A stretch of DNA of 6,252 nucleotides from Burkholderiales bacterium (GCA_016649475.1 JAENXP010000154.1:1-6252), one strand, 5' to 3'. Shown: positions 1 to 5,552, numbered from the stretch's first letter. The notes: a model not told the origin generated them from the sequence alone. A program made the numbers and translations.

Positions 1-1
1 C

Positions 2-340
2 GCCGCCGGTGGCGCGCTGGTCGCAAGCGGCGACGCCGCGCCGGCGCAACTCGTGCTGCGCGCCGACTTGCGCAGCCGGCTCGCCTGGGGCCTCGCCTTG
101 CAGCTGCACCCTTTGTCGGACGCGGAAAAAGCCGCGGCGCTGCGCGAGCATGCGCGCGCTCGCGCGCTCCGGCTGGGCGAGGATAGCCTCGCCTACCTGC
201 TGCAGCACGCGCGGCGCGACATGGCGAGCCTGATCGGCATCCTCGATGCGCTCGACCGCTACTCGCTCGAACAAAAGCGCCCGGTTACCCTGCCCCTGCT
301 CAGGGATGCCCTGGAATCGATGAAAAAGGAATCGCCTTGA
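2..340 (+). CDS. hda: DnaA regulatory inactivator Hda, 3' part (5' end outside window)
   Basis: This is the C-terminal 112 residues of an AAA+ protein of the DnaA/Hda family. Hda works with the DNA-loaded sliding clamp to stimulate ATP hydrolysis by DnaA after initiation, which prevents re-initiation of replication. Visible features are the end of the sensor 1 region (VASGDAAPAQL), the box VII segment DLRSRLAWGL with its arginine-finger candidate, the linker QLHPLSDAEKAAALREHA, and the lid helix ending in the sensor 2 motif RRDMASLIGILDALDRYS, all of which line up well with E. coli Hda. It is too short to be DnaA because it stops right after the lid domain and has no DNA-binding domain IV. 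The Walker motifs and the clamp-binding N terminus lie upstream of the window. The TGA stop at 338-340 overlaps the TTG start of the next gene, so the two are probably translationally coupled. Confidence 0.93.
   Translation, partial: AAGGALVASGDAAPAQLVLRADLRSRLAWGLALQLHPLSDAEKAAALREHARARALRLGEDSLAYLLQHARRDMASLIGILDALDRYSLEQKRPVTLPLLRDALESMKKESP
326..330 (+). promoter_or_regulatory. Ribosome binding site deciding the TTG start of the HAD gene
   Basis: The purine run AAGGA inside the last codons of hda lies 6 nt before the TTG at 337. This supports TTG 337 as the start, since no ATG in the same frame precedes the nucleotide-binding FDLDNT motif. Confidence 0.7.
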
Positions 341-999
341 AACTGGTACTTTTCGATCTGGACAACACCCTGCTCGATGGCGACAGCGACTACGAATGGG
401 CGCAGTTCCTGATCGAGCAGGGGGTGCTGGAGCGCGCGAGTTACGAGCATCGCAACCAGGAATTTTTCGATCAGTACAAGGCCGGGCGGCTCGACATCTA
501 CGCCTTCCTCGATTTCCAGCTGGCGCCGCTGGCGCGCTACCCGCGGGCGCAGCTCGATGCCTGGCACCAGCTGTTCATGCAGCAGAAGATCCTGCCGAAA
601 ATCTCCGCCGCCGCGCGCGGGCTGGTCAGCCAGAGCGTGCAGGCGGCGCATCTGTGCGCCATCGTCACCGCCACCAATTCCTTCGTCACCGCGCCGATCG
701 CGCGTGAATTCGGCGTGGCGCATCTGGTCGCTACCGAACCGGAGCAGATCGACGGCCGCTTTACCGGCAAGGTCAGCGGCACGCCGTGCTTTCGCGAAGG
801 CAAGGTTACCCGCGTGGAGCAGTGGCTGGCCGCGCAGGGCAGGCGCTGGGGCGATTTCTCGGAGACCTGGTTTTACAGCGATTCACACAACGATCTGCCG
901 CTGCTGGAGCGGGTGTCCCACGCGGTTGCGGTCCGTCCCGATCACCCGCTCAGGCAGGCGGCGCTCGCGCGCGGCTGGGAGATCATCGCGCTCGATTAG
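337..999 (+). CDS. HAD-superfamily subfamily IB phosphatase (SerB-like)
   Basis: A 220-residue soluble hydrolase of the haloacid dehalogenase superfamily, subfamily IB, the group that includes phosphoserine phosphatase SerB. All four catalytic motifs are visible. Motif I is FDLDNT with the nucleophile Asp7 and acid Asp9. Motif II is the Thr in AIVTATNS (about residue 111). Motif III is the Lys in FREGK (about 156). Motif IV is YSDSHNDLPLL with Asp182 and Asp186 for Mg2+. The region between motifs I and II (about 15-90) is a helical cap, as expected for subfamily IB. The start is TTG overlapping the hda stop codon, with a good ribosome binding site, so it is likely co-translated with hda. This family is commonly found between hda and pcnB in betaproteobacteria. 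The substrate cannot be read from the sequence. Family members have been annotated as phosphoserine, histidinol-phosphate or phospholipid phosphatases, and none of these is supported here over the others. Confidence 0.88.
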   Translation: MKLVLFDLDNTLLDGDSDYEWAQFLIEQGVLERASYEHRNQEFFDQYKAGRLDIYAFLDFQLAPLARYPRAQLDAWHQLFMQQKILPKISAAARGLVSQSVQAAHLCAIVTATNSFVTAPIAREFGVAHLVATEPEQIDGRFTGKVSGTPCFREGKVTRVEQWLAAQGRRWGDFSETWFYSDSHNDLPLLERVSHAVAVRPDHPLRQAALARGWEIIALD

Positions 1000-1014
1000 C
1001 AGGGGGCGCGTTCG

Positions 1015-1034
1015 CGGGGAGAATTCACGCCCCG
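1015..1034. repeat. Short inverted repeat after the HAD gene
   Basis: CGGGG at 1015-1019 pairs with CCCCG at 1030-1034 around a 10-nt loop, 15 nt after the HAD stop. It is terminator-like in position but has no T-run after it, so an intrinsic terminator is not established. Confidence 0.3.
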
Positions 1035-1039
1035 AAGGT

Positions 1040-1056
1040 CTCGATCCTTTATCGAG
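1040..1056. repeat. Perfect 6-bp stem-loop in the HAD-pcnB spacer
   Basis: CTCGAT at 1040-1045 and ATCGAG at 1051-1056 form a perfect stem with the loop CCTTT. It lies just after the 1015-1034 repeat. It may contribute to transcript ending or mRNA stability between the two genes, but no T-run follows. Confidence 0.35.
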
Positions 1057-1112
1057 GGAAAGGTCCCCTTGTTCATCGGACGACGGCTTTTCCCCGGCCG
1101 CGGACGCCTTGT

Positions 1113-1144
1113 TTGCTTCCGGCCAGCCCAACTTAAGGTATCAT
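1113..1144 (+). promoter_or_regulatory. Weak sigma70-like promoter candidate for pcnB
   Basis: TATCAT at 1139-1144 matches the -10 consensus in 5 of 6 positions. It lies about 110 nt before the pcnB start, in the only sizeable spacer upstream of pcnB. The nearest -35-like box, TTGCTT at 1113-1118, sits 20 nt away, which is longer than optimal. The call rests mostly on the -10 box and the position. Confidence 0.3.
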
Positions 1145-1253
1145 CCGGCACACAGCAGCCTTGCGTCCGATCTGCTTGTCCAGGGCGACTCAGCCGCTAA
1201 TCGACTTGTTCTGCAGCTTTTCTACAGCCTCCTAACCTGTTCATTTCCGAACT

Positions 1254-2594
1254 TTGATCAAGAAATTCATCCGCCGCATGTTCAACATGGGCGCCGAGCC
1301 CCAGCTGATGGTCTACGGGCGCGACAAGCACGGTATCGCCCGCAGCTCCATCAGCCGCGGCGCGCTCAAGGTGTGCGAGATTCTGCAAACGCACAAATTC
1401 TCAGCCTATATCGTCGGCGGCGCGGTGCGCGACCTGCTGCTCGGTGTGGTTCCCAAGGACTTCGACGTCGCCACCGATGCGCATCCGGACGACGTGCATC
1501 GCCTGTTCCGGCGCTCGCACCTGATAGGCCGGCGCTTCAAGCTGGTGCACGTGCTGTTCGGGTCTGAAACAGTGGAGGTGTCGACTTTCCGCGCCGGCGA
1601 GGGCGGAGAAGCCGTCGAGCACGGGCGCCTGCTGCGCGACAACGTCTACGGCACCCGCGTGCAGGATGCCGCGCGGCGCGATTTCACCGCCAACGCCCTG
1701 TATTACGACCCGCATGACGAAACCGTGCTCGACTACCACGGTGGCTACGCCGACGTGCGCAAGAAGACCATGCGCATCATCGGTGACCCGATACTGCGAT
1801 TTCGCGAGGACCCGGTGCGCATGCTGCGGGCGGTGCGCTTTGCCGCCAAGCTCGGCTTTAGCATCGACCCGAAAACCCGGGCGCCGATTCGCGAACTGGC
1901 CGACCTGCTGGAGAATGTGCCCGCGGCGCGCCTGTTCGAGGAAATGCTGAAGTTGTTGCTGTCGGGCCACTCCGCGGCCTGCCTGGCGCAGTTGCGCAAG
2001 GAAGGCCTGCACCACGGCCTCTTGCCGCTGCTGGACGTGATCGTGGAACAACCGCTGGGCGAGCGCTTCCTGCGCCTCGCGCTGGATCAGACCGACACAC
2101 GCATCCAGACCGGCAAGTCGGTTTCCCCCGCATTCCTGTTCGCCGCCTTGCTCTGGCACGAGGTGCTGGCGGCGTGGAAACTCAATGAAGGCAAGGACAT
2201 GCGCACCATCCCCGCGCTGTACCTTGCCATGGACGAGGTGCTGGACGCGCAGACCGACAAGCTGTCGATTCCGCGGCGTTTAACCACGACCATGAAGGAA
2301 ATCTGGGCGCTGCAGCCGCGCCTGGAGCAGCGCTCGGGCAAGCGCGCCCTGGTGCTGCTCACCCACCCGCGTTTTCGCGCCGGCTACGATTTCATGCTGC
2401 TGCGCGCCGAAAGCGGCGAAGTGCCCATGGAATTGGCCAACTGGTGGACCCGCTTTCAGGATGCGGAGCTGGAAGAGCGCAATGCCATGCTGATCCCGGA
2501 CGCAGCGCCGAAAAAACGGCCGCGCCGCCGGCGCAAGAGCAAGGCCGCGGATGCGCCAGAGCCGGCGCCGGTCCAGGATGATCCGCCAAATTGA
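1254..2594 (+). CDS. pcnB: Poly(A) polymerase I
   Basis: A 446-residue class II nucleotidyltransferase that adds 3' poly(A) tails to RNA and so marks it for decay. Motifs in order: the catalytic signature IVGGAVRDLLLG (about residues 53-64) with the two metal-binding aspartates in KDFDVAT (Asp69, Asp71), a third acidic residue in VEVST (about 108), RRDFTANALYYDP (141-153), and the neck segment REDPVRMLRAVRFAAKLGF (184-202). The C-terminal part matches E. coli PcnB in stretches such as DTRI, PAFLFAALLW, IPRRLTT and HPRFRAGYDF. The protein ends in a very basic tail (KKRPRRRRKSK, about 420-430) and then an acidic/proline end, as in poly(A) polymerases and unlike CCA-adding enzymes. The start is TTG 1254: an in-frame TAA lies at 1233-1235, and the N terminus MIKKFIRRMF is the basic start expected of the family. 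No Shine-Dalgarno sequence is visible. ATG 1278 and ATG 1287 are alternatives. E. coli pcnB is also known to use an inefficient non-AUG start. Confidence 0.94.
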   Translation: MIKKFIRRMFNMGAEPQLMVYGRDKHGIARSSISRGALKVCEILQTHKFSAYIVGGAVRDLLLGVVPKDFDVATDAHPDDVHRLFRRSHLIGRRFKLVHVLFGSETVEVSTFRAGEGGEAVEHGRLLRDNVYGTRVQDAARRDFTANALYYDPHDETVLDYHGGYADVRKKTMRIIGDPILRFREDPVRMLRAVRFAAKLGFSIDPKTRAPIRELADLLENVPAARLFEEMLKLLLSGHSAACLAQLRKEGLHHGLLPLLDVIVEQPLGERFLRLALDQTDTRIQTGKSVSPAFLFAALLWHEVLAAWKLNEGKDMRTIPALYLAMDEVLDAQTDKLSIPRRLTTTMKEIWALQPRLEQRSGKRALVLLTHPRFRAGYDFMLLRAESGEVPMELANWWTRFQDAELEERNAMLIPDAAPKKRPRRRRKSKAADAPEPAPVQDDPPN

Positions 2595-2674
2595 CCGCGG
2601 CGGACGCGGACCACGCAAAGATTCTGTCTGAGCTGTCCCGCTGCTCTCCGTCGGCACATTCAATATTGACACCG

Positions 2675-3157
2675 ATGCACACCGCCTTCATCGCCCTGGG
2701 CAGCAATCTCGGCGATCCCGGGGAGCATGTACGCAAGGGAATCGCGGCGCTGGCCGAAATGCCGCAATCGCGGTTTGTAGCCGCATCTTCGCTCTACCGC
2801 AGCGCTCCCGTCGGCGCCGTCGACCAGCCCGATTTCATCAACGCCGTGGCGCAACTGTCCACCGGGCTCGCGCCCCAGCCCCTGCTCGCGGCCCTGCTCG
2901 CAATCGAAAACCGCTACGGCCGCGAGCGCTCTTTCCGCAATGCGCCGCGCACCCTCGACCTGGATTTGTTGCTCTACGATGCGCAGTGCATAACCGAGCC
3001 CGGACTCTGCGTGCCGCATCCGCGCATGCACCTGCGCGCCTTCGTGCTCGCGCCGCTGCTGGAACTCGCTCCTGCCTGCATCATCCCCGGCATCGGTCCC
3101 GCCGCGGACTTGCTGGCGCGCTGCAGCGACCAGATCGTACGCAGACTCGCGCCATGA
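2675..3157 (+). CDS. folK: 2-amino-4-hydroxy-6-hydroxymethyldihydropteridine pyrophosphokinase (HPPK)
   Basis: A 160-residue cytoplasmic enzyme that transfers pyrophosphate from ATP to 6-hydroxymethyl-7,8-dihydropterin, the step before dihydropteroate synthase in folate synthesis. The N-terminal pterin-site motif FIALGSNLGD (5-14), SLYRSAPVG (39-47), DQPDFINAV (50-58) and the HPPK signature RNAPRTLDLDLL (88-99) are all present. The Mg2+-binding aspartates Asp95 and Asp97, Arg92 and His115 (PHP) fall at the same numbers as in E. coli FolK, which supports ATG 2675 as the start. The length also matches (159 in E. coli). Upstream the frame is open back to a TTG at 2591 that overlaps the pcnB stop codon. 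That start would add 28 residues before the fold begins and cannot be fully excluded, because ATG 2675 has no clear ribosome binding site. It follows pcnB directly, as in E. coli. Confidence 0.93.
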   Translation: MHTAFIALGSNLGDPGEHVRKGIAALAEMPQSRFVAASSLYRSAPVGAVDQPDFINAVAQLSTGLAPQPLLAALLAIENRYGRERSFRNAPRTLDLDLLLYDAQCITEPGLCVPHPRMHLRAFVLAPLLELAPACIIPGIGPAADLLARCSDQIVRRLAP

Positions 3158-3264
3158 ACATGAATCCGGCCGAGGATGCGCGAGCCGCGGATGCGCTGTC
3201 GTTTTGCGGTGTTTCATGTCTCCTGCAAGCGCCCCGTACTGTACATGAGCTGCGGCTGCGCTAA
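3154..3264 (+). CDS. Doubtful 36-residue ORF overlapping the folK stop
   Basis: An ATG at 3154 overlaps the folK TGA in the ATGA arrangement typical of translational coupling. It opens a 36-codon frame through most of the 170-bp folK-kinase spacer. The product (starting MNMNPAEDARAADALSF) has two Cys, no membrane segment and no recognisable family. Its third-codon positions are less GC-biased than in the neighbouring genes, which argues against selection as protein. It could be a coupled leader peptide, a gene remnant or chance; chance is the safest reading. Confidence 0.15.
   Translation: MNMNPAEDARAADALSFCGVSCLLQAPRTVHELRLR
3169..3196. repeat. Two-copy tandem repeat, 15-nt period
   Basis: GCCGAGGATGCGC at 3169-3181 recurs as GCCGCGGATGCGC at 3184-3196 with one mismatch. 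It lies just after folK in the spacer before the kinase gene. It is probably a small local duplication with no evident function. Confidence 0.55.
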
Positions 3265-3285
3265 AGCCGGACCATGCGCGGGCTG

Positions 3286-3300
3286 CCATGTGTATCATGG
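3286..3300. promoter_or_regulatory. Dyad with embedded -10-like box upstream of the kinase
   Basis: CCATG (3286-3290) and CATGG (3296-3300) form a dyad around TGTAT. It overlaps TATCAT at 3293-3298, a good -10 match placed 30 nt before the kinase start. No acceptable -35 box is seen 16-18 nt upstream, so an internal promoter for kinase-panC is only a possibility. Confidence 0.2.
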
Positions 3301-3327
3301 GCGCCTTGTATTTGCGCTTTCCCCCTG

Positions 3328-3963
3328 ATGGAAAAATATCGCTACATCGTCGTCGAAGGCCCCATAGGCGTAGGCAAGACCAGTCTGACCCGGCGCCTGG
3401 CCGAGCACCTGAATGCCGAACTGCTGCTGGAGCATCCGGAGCAGAACCCGTTCCTGGCGCGCTTTTACCAGGATATGGAGCGCTACGCCCTGCCGACGCA
3501 ATTGTTCTTCCTGTTCCAGCGCTTCAGCCAGCTGCGCGAGCTCGCCCAGATCGACCTGTTCAGCCAGGTGACCGTAGCCGATTTCCTGCTCGACAAGGAC
3601 CCGCTGTTCGCCCGCCTCACCCTCAACGACGATGAGTTTCATCTGTACCAGCAGATCTACGCGACGCTGTCGCCGCAGGCGCCGCGGCCGGACCTGGTGA
3701 TCTATCTGCAGGCGCAGACGGAAACGCTGGTGGAGCGCGTCAGGCGCCGCGGCGCGGAGATCGAGCGGCCGATTTCCGAGTCCTATCTCGCTCTGGTGGC
3801 AGACGGCTACAACCGGTTCTTCTACCACCACACCGGCACGCCGGTGCTGATAGTCAACTCCGAGCGGCTCAACTTCGTCGACCGGCCCGCTGATTTCGAA
3901 TTGCTGCTGCAGCGCATGGCGGGAATGCGCGGGCAGCGCGAGTTTTTCAACCTAGGCGAATAA
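3328..3963 (+). CDS. Deoxynucleoside kinase (deoxyadenosine/deoxyguanosine kinase family)
   Basis: A 211-residue P-loop kinase that would phosphorylate deoxynucleosides to dNMPs in nucleotide salvage. The Walker A loop is GPIGVGKTS (11-19), preceded by the family's RYIVVE strand. A catalytic-site glutamate lies in LLLEHPEQNPFL (Glu35). The region FFLFQRFSQL (60-69) and VADFLLDKDPLFARLTL (83-99) replace the DRS segment of animal deoxynucleoside kinases in the way usual for bacterial members. The arginine-rich LID is RVRRRGAEIERPIS (137-150). ATG 3328 is chosen because homologous kinases begin a few residues before the P-loop strand. It has no Shine-Dalgarno sequence, only a pyrimidine-rich leader. 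The upstream in-frame ATG 3274 would add 18 residues. The next gene, panC, begins 6 nt after the stop, so the two are co-transcribed. Specificity (dAdo, dGuo, dCyd or thymidine) cannot be decided from sequence. Thymidylate kinase is excluded by the LID and active-site pattern. Confidence 0.85.
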   Translation: MEKYRYIVVEGPIGVGKTSLTRRLAEHLNAELLLEHPEQNPFLARFYQDMERYALPTQLFFLFQRFSQLRELAQIDLFSQVTVADFLLDKDPLFARLTLNDDEFHLYQQIYATLSPQAPRPDLVIYLQAQTETLVERVRRRGAEIERPISESYLALVADGYNRFFYHHTGTPVLIVNSERLNFVDRPADFELLLQRMAGMRGQREFFNLGE

Positions 3964-3969
3964 GAGCCC

Positions 3970-4806
3970 ATGACCATGGATATCGTCACTTCCGTCACGG
4001 CCTTGCGCGAGCGGCTGCAGCGCGAGCCCAACAATGTCTTCGTGCCCACCATGGGCAATCTGCACGAAGGGCATATCGACCTGATACGCATCGCCAAGCC
4101 CAAGGCCGCGTGCACGGTGGTGAGCATATTCGTCAACCGCCTGCAGTTCGGACCGAAAGAGGATTTCGAGCGCTACCCGCGCACTTTTCAGAACGACTGC
4201 GACAAGCTCAGGAGCGCCGGCGTAAATGTGGTGTTCGCGCCGGACGAAAAGGAGATCTATCCCGAGCCGCAGACATTCGCGGTCGAACCCTCGGATCTGC
4301 AGCACATCCTCGACGGCGCGTTCCGCCCGGGGCACTTTCGCGGCGTGGCCACGGTGGTGCTGAAGCTGTTCAATATGGTCATGCCGCACGCGGCGATCTT
4401 CGGCAAGAAGGACTATCAGCAATATCTGGTACTGCGCGACATGGTGCGCCAGTTCGCGCTGCCGGTGGAAATCATCCCGGCCGAGACGATACGTGCGGCT
4501 GACGGCCTGGCGCTGTCCTCGCGCAACGCTTACCTGACCCCGGCCGAGCGCGCCGAAGCGCCGCGCTTGTATTCCTTGCTCCGGGATGCCAGGGAAAAGG
4601 TTGCCAAAGGCGAGCGCAATTACCAGCGCATAGAACTCGAAGCCATGGCGCTGCTGTCGCAAAACGGCTGGGCGCCGCAGTACGTCACCGTGCGCCGCCG
4701 CACGGATCTGCAGGCGCCGGCGCCCGAGGATAGCGAGCTGGTGGTGCTCGCCGCGGCCTATCTCGGCAAGACACGGCTCATCGACAACGTCGAAGTGACG
4801 CTATAA
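3970..4806 (+). CDS. panC: Pantothenate synthetase (pantoate--beta-alanine ligase)
   Basis: A 278-residue cytoplasmic ligase that joins pantoate and beta-alanine using ATP to give pantothenate, the precursor of coenzyme A. The HIGH-type ATP motif is VPTMGNLHEGH (25-35). Other conserved blocks are SIFVNRLQFGPKEDFERYPRT (52-72, cut here into the pantoate-site loop and its RYPRT end), FRPGHFRGVATVV (118-130), IFGKKDYQQ (143-151) with the ATP-site lysines, and the KMSKS-equivalent DGLALSSRNAYL (178-189). The Arg in FVNRLQF, where E. coli has Pro, is a form I associate with betaproteobacterial PanC. The length fits the family (283 in E. coli). ATG 3970 lies 6 nt after the kinase stop. ATG 3976 is an equally good start, and its distance from the purine run AAGAG (3964-3966 region) is better. 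The usual partner gene panB is not beside it. Confidence 0.95.
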   Translation: MTMDIVTSVTALRERLQREPNNVFVPTMGNLHEGHIDLIRIAKPKAACTVVSIFVNRLQFGPKEDFERYPRTFQNDCDKLRSAGVNVVFAPDEKEIYPEPQTFAVEPSDLQHILDGAFRPGHFRGVATVVLKLFNMVMPHAAIFGKKDYQQYLVLRDMVRQFALPVEIIPAETIRAADGLALSSRNAYLTPAERAEAPRLYSLLRDAREKVAKGERNYQRIELEAMALLSQNGWAPQYVTVRRRTDLQAPAPEDSELVVLAAAYLGKTRLIDNVEVTL

Positions 4807-4845
4807 GGCGTTTTCGAAATGGCTACATTCGGCAATCATTTCTGC

Positions 4846-4852
4846 GAGAGGA
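4846..4852 (+). promoter_or_regulatory. Ribosome binding site deciding the lipoprotein start
   Basis: GAGAGGA lies 5 nt before ATG 4858. It selects that ATG over the in-frame ATG 4819, which would put 13 extra residues ahead of the signal peptide. Confidence 0.75.
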
Positions 4853-4857
4853 CGGAC

Positions 4858-5226
4858 ATGCAACTTCGAATCAAAGGTACTGTGGCGCTCGCTTGCGCAA
4901 CCCTGCTGCTCGCGGCCTGCAGCAGCGTAAGCCTGAACACATTGCCGTTCAGCGGCACCAAGGAACGCGATACTTCGCGCCCGCCTGAGGGCGCCAGCGT
5001 ATATCTATGCGAAGGCGGCAATCGGCTTTTCGTGCGCTATCTGGACAACGGTGCCGCCGCCTGGGTGATCCTGCCGGAGCGCGAATTCCGTCTGAGCAAA
5101 GCCGGTTCAGGTTCCAGCACGCGCTACAGCAACGGCGCTGACACGCTCGAGCTCGAGGGGAAGGAAGCCACGCTCTTCGACGGCGCAAAAGCGACTCACG
5201 CCGGCTGCAAGGCGGCCGGTGGCTGA
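4858..5226 (+). CDS. MliC-type inhibitor of c-type lysozyme, outer-membrane lipoprotein
   Basis: A 122-residue lipoprotein. Residues 1-20 form a signal peptide with two basic residues and a hydrophobic core, ending in the lipobox LAAC (18-21). Cys21 would be lipidated. Ser at +2 favours outer-membrane sorting in the periplasm. After a linker (about 22-46) comes a domain of about 70 residues like MliC: VYLCEGG (48-54), a strand-rich middle, the loop GSSTRYSNG (85-93) that resembles the SGARYTDG loop which inserts into the lysozyme active site, then EGKEATLFDG (100-109) with the conserved Lys (102), and a final Cys117. Cys51 and Cys117 are placed to form the family disulfide. The likely role is protection of peptidoglycan from host or predator c-type lysozyme. 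It follows panC by 51 nt but has its own strong ribosome binding site and is unrelated by pathway. A generic lipoprotein of unknown function is the fallback. Confidence 0.75.
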   Translation: MQLRIKGTVALACATLLLAACSSVSLNTLPFSGTKERDTSRPPEGASVYLCEGGNRLFVRYLDNGAAAWVILPEREFRLSKAGSGSSTRYSNGADTLELEGKEATLFDGAKATHAGCKAAGG

Positions 5227-5336
5227 CGGACAGCCTGGCTCACCGGGACGCGGATCTACCCCCTGGCCTTGGTCGTCGACTGCTGCGGATCGGGTATGCG
5301 TCGGGGCATTTAGCGTGCCTGACCTCCTTAACAAAT

Positions 5337-5423
5337 TGACTTGCTTGAAGCATGACAAGGCCTGGCACAGAATGGGGTATCCAGGCCGCCGTTTTTCGGC
5401 GGTCGACTTCAAGTTGGGCGTCA
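5337..5423. repeat. Nested inverted-repeat element (possible structured RNA or REP/MITE-like repeat)
   Basis: Several pairings are packed into 87 nt. Outer: TGAC (5337-5340) with GTCA (5420-5423), then CTTGAAG (5344-5350) with CTTCAAG (5407-5413). Inner hairpin A: GGCCTGG (5359-5365) with CCAGGCC (5381-5387), 15-nt loop. Inner hairpin B: CCGCCG (5386-5391) with CGGCGG (5397-5402), loop TTTTT, extendable by a G-T and a G-C pair. A and B share bases 5384-5387, so they compete in their full forms. The result is a closed three-way-junction shape with a possible switch. Hairpin B alone has no T-run after it, so it is not a standard terminator on the plus strand. Whether the element is transcribed is unknown. 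Confidence 0.55.
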
Positions 5424-5445
5424 CTGCCATTTTCGGACGCTACCA

Positions 5446-5476
5446 TAGTCAGTCGAAAAGCCAAGCGGGGTAAAAT
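5446..5476 (+). promoter_or_regulatory. Promoter candidate for the cupin gene
   Basis: TAAAAT at 5471-5476 matches the -10 box in 5 of 6 positions and opens an AT-rich leader. TAGTCA at 5446-5451 is a 4-of-6 match to -35 with a 19-nt spacer. The call is weak, resting on the -10 box and the sharp drop in GC. Confidence 0.3.
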
Positions 5477-5540
5477 TTGAGCGCCAAAACTACCCAACAA
5501 AGTAAACTGACGAATGCAAATTATCTCAACTACTCAATCC

Positions 5541-5545
5541 AGAGG
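5541..5545 (+). promoter_or_regulatory. Ribosome binding site of the cupin gene
   Basis: AGAGG lies 7 nt before ATG 5553 and fixes the start. Confidence 0.7.
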
Positions 5546-5552
5546 CTAAATA

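Larger units (their letters stand above)
5227..5552. other. 326-bp spacer: structured element followed by AT-rich leader
   Basis: No convincing gene lies between the lipoprotein and the cupin. The first 110 bases are GC-rich and unremarkable. About 5337-5423 holds nested inverted repeats (separate entry). From 5471 to 5552 the base composition falls to about 35% GC by hand count, in a window that is otherwise clearly GC-rich, and this stretch carries the cupin's promoter-like box and ribosome binding site. Confidence 0.7.

Noticed and set aside
557..1567. A 336-codon open frame (+) running from the HAD gene through the spacer into pcnB
   Set aside because: It is an alternate frame of two well-supported genes, with the Arg/Ala/Pro/Ser-rich composition typical of GC-rich shadow frames and no recognisable domain.
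1401..2159. A 252-codon minus-strand frame within pcnB
   Set aside because: It lies fully antisense to pcnB, whose motifs are unambiguous; it is a GC-rich shadow frame.
2544..3196. The 13-mer GCCGCGGATGCGC occurring at both 2544-2556 and 3184-3196, on either side of folK
   Set aside because: A single shared 13-mer is plausible by chance in 6 kb of GC-rich DNA and has no extended flanking identity.
4812..4819. TTTCGAAA palindrome between panC and the lipoprotein
   Set aside because: Eight bases is too short to assert an operator, and no second site is present.
5337..5423. tRNA reading of the multi-armed element
   Set aside because: Arm spacing does not fit a tRNA cloverleaf and there is no T-loop GTTCGAAT-type sequence.
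5219..5473. An 84-codon frame (+) starting at a GTG that overlaps the lipoprotein stop
   Set aside because: It has no family resemblance, and it runs through the nested inverted repeats, which better explain the sequence.
5240..5500. An 86-codon minus-strand frame over the same spacer
   Set aside because: It has no recognised domain and no ribosome binding site noted; its sequence is accounted for by the structured element.
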